Positions 5,352-8,574 of a DNA stretch of 8,574 nt are shown here, piece after piece. The notes beneath the pieces are model-generated. The model made no database searches, was not told the DNA's origin, and saw only the letters and a list, made by a program, of their open reading frames with translations. Numbering within the stretch: the first letter of the stretch is position 1; each line of letters begins with the position of its first letter. This DNA comes from Gemmatimonadota bacterium (GTDB taxonomy: Bacteria > Gemmatimonadota > Gemmatimonadetes > Longimicrobiales > Gaopeijiaceae): contig JAUQOX010000114.1 in assembly GCA_030550695.1 (NCBI GenBank), positions 1-8,574 on the forward strand, given 5' to 3'. The position numbers were made by a program, and so were the translations under genes.

Positions 5352-6602
5352 ATGACGCAATCCTCGAGAATCGTCCTGGCAGGGGCCGCCCTTCTCCTCC
5401 TCGTCGTATTCCGCTTCCCCTTGTGGAGGATCAGCCTGGAGGCTCCCCAATATCCGGAAGGGCTGGGACTGCGCATCTGGGTCAACACCATCGCCGGCGC
5501 GGGTCCTCACGACCTCAGGAACATCAACAACCTCAACCACTACATCGGCATGAAGCCCATCGAGCCCGATGCCATCCCGGAGCTGACCCTCATGCCGTGG
5601 ATTGCGGCCCTCCTGGTGGTATCCGGTCTTGCAGCGGCCGCGGCCGGCCGCCGATGGATGCTTTGCGGATGGTTCGGCCTGCTGGCGGTCCTGGCTGTGG
5701 CGGGAATGGTGGACTTCTGGCTCTGGGGGTACGACTACGGCCATAACCTGGATCCCCATGCGGCCATCAAGGTGCCTGGAATGAGCTACCAGCCGCCCCT
5801 TGTCGGCTCCAAGACCCTCCTCAACTTCAAGGCTCACTCTTGGCCTGATGTGGGAGGGTGGGCGGCCCTTGTGGCGGGGATCCTGGCCGCGGGGGCTTGT
5901 GCCCGTGAGCTCCGGCGGCGCCGAGAGGCGGCGAGCAGCCCGACAAGCCGGGGGGAGAACCATGGGTGCGGCACTTCCATGCAAGGGGGGGATGGAGAGA
6001 GGAAGCCGGATGAAGGCGCCCAGGTGAGACCCTCCTCGCCGTCAGGCTCGGGTGGACCGAGGGAAGGCCTGGTGGCGGAGGCTACTCCAACACCGCGGAC
6101 GGGCCCGAGCCTTGGGGCTCTGCGCCGCTTCTGGTGGCTCGTTGCCATGGCGGGGGCCTGCGCCCCCCAGGGGCCTGTGCCGGTGAAGATCGGGGAGGAC
6201 ACCTGCTCCCATTGCCTCATGACCATCGCGGACCCGCGGTACGCCACGGAGCTGATTACCCGGAAAGGCGTGGTGCACACCTTCGATTCGGTGGAATGCC
6301 TCGCGTCTTTTCTGCTGACGGGAAAGGCGGGGGAGATGGCTTCCCTGTGGGTGACGGACTTCGAGAATCCGCCAGCCATGGTTCGGGCCGAGAGTGCGAT
6401 GTTCCTCCACAGCCCCCACCTTCCCAGTCCCATGGGGATGAACCTGACCGCCTTCGCCCCAGACGCCGATACCGCGGCCATCCTTGCGAAATATCCGGGG
6501 GAACTCCTCGACTGGCAGCAAGTTCTGGCCCTGGTGGGGGGGCGGCGCGACATCGGTCCGTCCGGGACCGGCCACGGGGGGCACGGTACGGAGGGCTGGT
6601 GA
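5352..6602 (+). CDS. nosL: NosB-like membrane protein fused in frame to NosL copper chaperone
   Basis: One open frame of 416 codons from ATG 5352 (AAAGGA 8 nt upstream; in-frame ATG 5313 and GTG 5331 are alternatives). Residues 1-185 match the membrane protein that follows nosZ in clade II clusters: a transmembrane segment (about 6-24), an external loop with the conserved segment around Tyr-Pro-Glu-Gly (34-37), two segments (about 82-99 and 102-122), another external loop and a fourth segment (about 168-184). A low-complexity, probably cytoplasmic linker (186-258) follows. Residues 259-416 are NosL: Arg-Arg, a short hydrophobic stretch, a lipobox-like Ala-Gly-Ala-Cys (C270), then Cys-Ser-His-Cys-Leu-Met (285-290) as the probable Cu(I) site and the conserved Ser-Pro-Met-Gly (359-362). 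NosL delivers copper for NosZ maturation; the NosB-like part has no proven function. Four segments put the linker inside and NosL outside, so fusion is topologically sound. Separate in-frame genes remain possible. Confidence 0.88.
   Translation: MTQSSRIVLAGAALLLLVVFRFPLWRISLEAPQYPEGLGLRIWVNTIAGAGPHDLRNINNLNHYIGMKPIEPDAIPELTLMPWIAALLVVSGLAAAAAGRRWMLCGWFGLLAVLAVAGMVDFWLWGYDYGHNLDPHAAIKVPGMSYQPPLVGSKTLLNFKAHSWPDVGGWAALVAGILAAGACARELRRRREAASSPTSRGENHGCGTSMQGGDGERKPDEGAQVRPSSPSGSGGPREGLVAEATPTPRTGPSLGALRRFWWLVAMAGACAPQGPVPVKIGEDTCSHCLMTIADPRYATELITRKGVVHTFDSVECLASFLLTGKAGEMASLWVTDFENPPAMVRAESAMFLHSPHLPSPMGMNLTAFAPDADTAAILAKYPGELLDWQQVLALVGGRRDIGPSGTGHGGHGTEGW
6072..6602 (+). other. nosL: Possible separate NosL translation unit within the fused frame
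   Basis: GTG 6072 is in frame, has GAGGGAAGG (6059-6067) 4 nt upstream and would yield a 176-residue protein, a typical NosL length. It would begin with a 29-residue lipoprotein signal (basic Arg-Arg, a short hydrophobic core, Ala-Gly-Ala-Cys) and cleave at the Cys encoded at 6159-6161. An intact signal inside a fusion is a reason to suspect that NosL is, or recently was, made independently. GTG 6024 is a weaker alternative. This overlaps the fused gene and is an alternative reading of it. Confidence 0.4.
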
Positions 6603-7963
6603 AGGCAGGCCTGGTGATCCTGACGCCGGCCGCCTTGCTGGCCGCGCCGTTCCCCTTTTGCTCCTACGTCAGGCAGGCCCAGGTGGAGGCGTCCTTCGTC
6701 GCCCCGGCCGGGCAGGTGGAGGATCCCACCGGTGAAGGATTCCTGCCTCCGACGGTCCACGTCGGGGTTGGCCAACGTTTTTCTGAGGTGGCCCAGGCCT
6801 TGGCGGTGGCCCCCCGGGGCGCGAGGGTCGTCGTCCATGCGGGCACCTATGTCGAACCGACCCTCGTGGTGGATCGTCCCCTCGAGCTGGTAGGGGAGGG
6901 TTGGCCGGTCCTGGACGGGCAGGGAGAACGGGAGATCCTCCGCATCGTGGCGGACTCCGTGACGGTGCGAGGTCTCGTGTTCCGCAATGTTGGGGTCAGC
7001 TACGTGGAAGACCGGGCTGCCATCCGGGTCAAGGAGGCCGGCTACTGCCGACTGCAAGGGAATCGCATCGAGGATGCCTTCTTCGGGATCTATCTGGGAC
7101 AGGTCCATGATTGCGTGGTCAGAGATAACGAGGTGGTAGGGCGGGGCGGACGGGAGGCGGTGTCGGGGAACGGGATCCACCTGTGGTACTCCAGGGATGT
7201 TGTGGTGGAGGCCAACCGTATCCGCGGTCACCGGGACGGCATTTACCTGGAGTTCGTGCGGGGCGGGAACGTCTCGAACAACCTGAGCCGGGAGAACCTC
7301 CGCTACGGTCTCCACTTCATGTTTTCGGACTCCTGCGTCTACACCGGCAATCGGTTCGAGGAGAACGGTGCCGGGGTGGCAGTGATGTACAGCAAGACCG
7401 TCCATATGGAGGACAATCTCTTCGCCAACAACTGGGGGAGCGCGGCTTACGGTCTCCTCCTCAAGGACATCACCGACAGCCGGGTCTGGAACAACCGATT
7501 CGTACGGAACACGGTGGGCCTTCATTCCGAAGGGAGCAGTCGGATTCGGCTGGAGGCAAACCAGTTTCGGCAGAACGGTTGGGCGGTGCGGCTTCTGGCC
7601 AATTCGGTGGACAATCGCTTCGAGGCCAACGTCTTTGTGGGAAATACCTTCGATGTGGCCACCAACAGCCGTGGGGCCAGGAGCGTGTTCCAGGGCAACT
7701 TTTGGGATCGCTACCGAGGCTACGATCTGGACCGCGATGGATGGGGCGACGTTCCCCACCATCCGGTGAGCTTCTTTTCCCTGTTGGTGGAGCGGAACCG
7801 ACCCGCCCTGATCTTGCTGCGGTCGTTTTTTGTTGATCTCCTGGACCTGATGGAACGGGTGCTCCCTGTGCTTACGCCGGAGGGCCTTGCCGACAAAGCT
7901 CCGCTCATGAGCCCTGGCGTCCGTGGGGACCAAGGGAGGGGAGATCGAGGAGGAGGACGGTGA
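6599..7963 (+). CDS. nosD: Copper-site maturation protein NosD
   Basis: A 454-residue protein from GTG 6599, overlapping the preceding stop codon by four bases (GTGA), with GGAGGG 3 nt upstream; GTG 6614 is an alternative start. Residues 4-20 form a hydrophobic signal sequence for export. Residues about 50-375 are a right-handed beta-helix of the NosD/CASH type, seen as recurring short strands with Asn ladders such as Gly-Asn-Arg and Asn-Asn-Arg-Phe. The conserved C-terminal segment (about 366-437: Phe-Trp-Asp near 368-370, then two hydrophobic helices) is typical of NosD. NosD works outside the membrane with the NosFY ABC transporter, accepting copper from NosL for CuZ assembly on NosZ. Length and order fit the family, and no truncation is visible. 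The last roughly 15 residues are Gly/Arg-rich and probably not structural. Confidence 0.95.
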   Translation: MKAGLVILTPAALLAAPFPFCSYVRQAQVEASFVAPAGQVEDPTGEGFLPPTVHVGVGQRFSEVAQALAVAPRGARVVVHAGTYVEPTLVVDRPLELVGEGWPVLDGQGEREILRIVADSVTVRGLVFRNVGVSYVEDRAAIRVKEAGYCRLQGNRIEDAFFGIYLGQVHDCVVRDNEVVGRGGREAVSGNGIHLWYSRDVVVEANRIRGHRDGIYLEFVRGGNVSNNLSRENLRYGLHFMFSDSCVYTGNRFEENGAGVAVMYSKTVHMEDNLFANNWGSAAYGLLLKDITDSRVWNNRFVRNTVGLHSEGSSRIRLEANQFRQNGWAVRLLANSVDNRFEANVFVGNTFDVATNSRGARSVFQGNFWDRYRGYDLDRDGWGDVPHHPVSFFSLLVERNRPALILLRSFFVDLLDLMERVLPVLTPEGLADKAPLMSPGVRGDQGRGDRGGGR

Positions 7964-8574
7964 TCGAGGTGTGGGGCGTAAGCAAGCGCTTCGGGCGGGT
8001 GTCGGCCCTGGAAGGGGTGGACGCGCAATTCCCGCCGGGTGCGGTCACCGCTCTGGTAGGGCCGAACGGCTCAGGAAAGACCACGCTGATCAAGATCCTT
8101 CTGGGTCTGGTGAGGCCGGATCGGGGCCAGGTGATGGTGGCGGGGCACCGCCTGGACGGAACTCCCTTCTACCGACGGACCGTGGGTTACATGGCCCAGG
8201 TGGTTCCCTTTCCCGAGAACCTCACCCCCTCCGAACTCTTTCGTCTGGTGGCGGATCTGCGGAAGTCCTCTGCTGGCGTCGAGGAGGACTTGGTGGAGAG
8301 GTTCGGCTTGGGGGCGCATCTTCAAAGGCCTCTACGGGTCCTTTCGGGGGGCACCCGTCAAAAGGTGAACGCCGTGTTGGCCCTGAGTTTCCAACCGACC
8401 GTCCTGGTGTTGGATGAACCCACAGCGGGTTTGGATCCGGTGGCCGCAGGCATCTTGAAGGCACGCATTCAGAAGGAGCGTGCCCGGGGAACCACGGTGC
8501 TGATCACCTCCCATCTGCTGGGCGAGGTGGAAGAGATGGCGGACCGGATCGCTTTTCTGCTGGACGGGAGGTTG
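7960..8574 (+). CDS. nosF: ABC transporter ATPase NosF (3' end outside window)
   Basis: The frame begins at GTG 7960, overlapping the nosD stop by four bases (GTGA), with GGAGGA just upstream, and stays open to the window end: 205 codons, no stop. ABC ATPase motifs appear in order: Walker A (residues 34-42, Gly-Pro-Asn-Gly-Ser-Gly-Lys-Thr-Thr), Q-loop Q80, signature Leu-Ser-Gly-Gly-Thr-Arg-Gln (128-134), Walker B ending Asp-Glu-Pro (152-154), D-loop (156-159) and H-loop H185. The nucleotide-binding core is complete; only the C-terminal part (commonly about 100 residues in this family) is missing. NosF powers the NosDFY complex that supports copper-site assembly on NosZ. The permease NosY is expected directly downstream. 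Overlap with nosD implies translational coupling. Confidence 0.95.
   Translation, partial: MIEVWGVSKRFGRVSALEGVDAQFPPGAVTALVGPNGSGKTTLIKILLGLVRPDRGQVMVAGHRLDGTPFYRRTVGYMAQVVPFPENLTPSELFRLVADLRKSSAGVEEDLVERFGLGAHLQRPLRVLSGGTRQKVNAVLALSFQPTVLVLDEPTAGLDPVAAGILKARIQKERARGTTVLITSHLLGEVEEMADRIAFLLDGRL

Noticed and set aside
5834..7933. A 699-codon open frame on the minus strand
   Set aside because: It is antisense to nosL and nosD, whose conserved motifs are unmistakable. Long antisense frames are common in G+C-rich coding DNA, and this one has no recognisable domain.

Overview
The window carries the front part of a clade II (atypical, Sec-exported) nitrous oxide reductase (nos) cluster from a G+C-rich bacterium (roughly two-thirds G+C by eye). 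Species cannot be read from the sequence. Strong Shine-Dalgarno sequences, a lipoprotein cytochrome c and a lipobox-like signal on NosZ would suit a Gram-positive or other lineage that tethers exported electron-transfer proteins to the membrane, but this is not decisive. The inner genes are full length; the two outer genes run off the window.

Layout. Positions 1-1546 (minus strand) hold the first 515 codons of a protein with a DUF1858-like N-terminus, a DUF438 domain, a hemerythrin-like domain and a PAS domain. A 104-bp divergent spacer follows, with a perfect CRP/FNR-type palindrome. A Crp/Fnr-family regulator lies at 1651-2343 (plus). A 291-bp spacer then holds GC-rich hairpins and a second perfect palindrome. 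Downstream, all on the plus strand, come a monohaem cytochrome c lipoprotein (2635-3144), a 201-bp spacer with a direct repeat and a leader hairpin, nosZ (3346-5301), a fused NosB-like membrane protein plus NosL (5352-6602), nosD (6599-7963) and the start of nosF (7960-8574, cut by the window end).

How it works together. The cytochrome c is a likely electron donor to NosZ, which reduces N2O to N2 outside the cytoplasmic membrane. NosL is the copper chaperone, and NosD with the NosF ATPase (and NosY, expected just outside the window) matures the CuZ cluster. The two palindromes share the form TGTGAC-N4-GTCACA. Each lies exactly 32 bp, centre to centre, from a -10-like hexamer: one facing the DUF438/hemerythrin gene, one facing the cytochrome c-nos operon. 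That is class II activator geometry, and it predicts that the encoded regulator, whose recognition helix has the CRP-type Arg-Glu-x3-Arg pattern, co-activates both transcripts. The first palindrome also lies just before the regulator's own start, so autorepression is possible.

The nos genes are of a known type. The less ordinary parts are the in-frame NosB-NosL fusion, the paired operator design linking a hemerythrin/PAS protein to N2O respiration, the lipobox-like NosZ signal, and the repeat/hairpin leader before nosZ.
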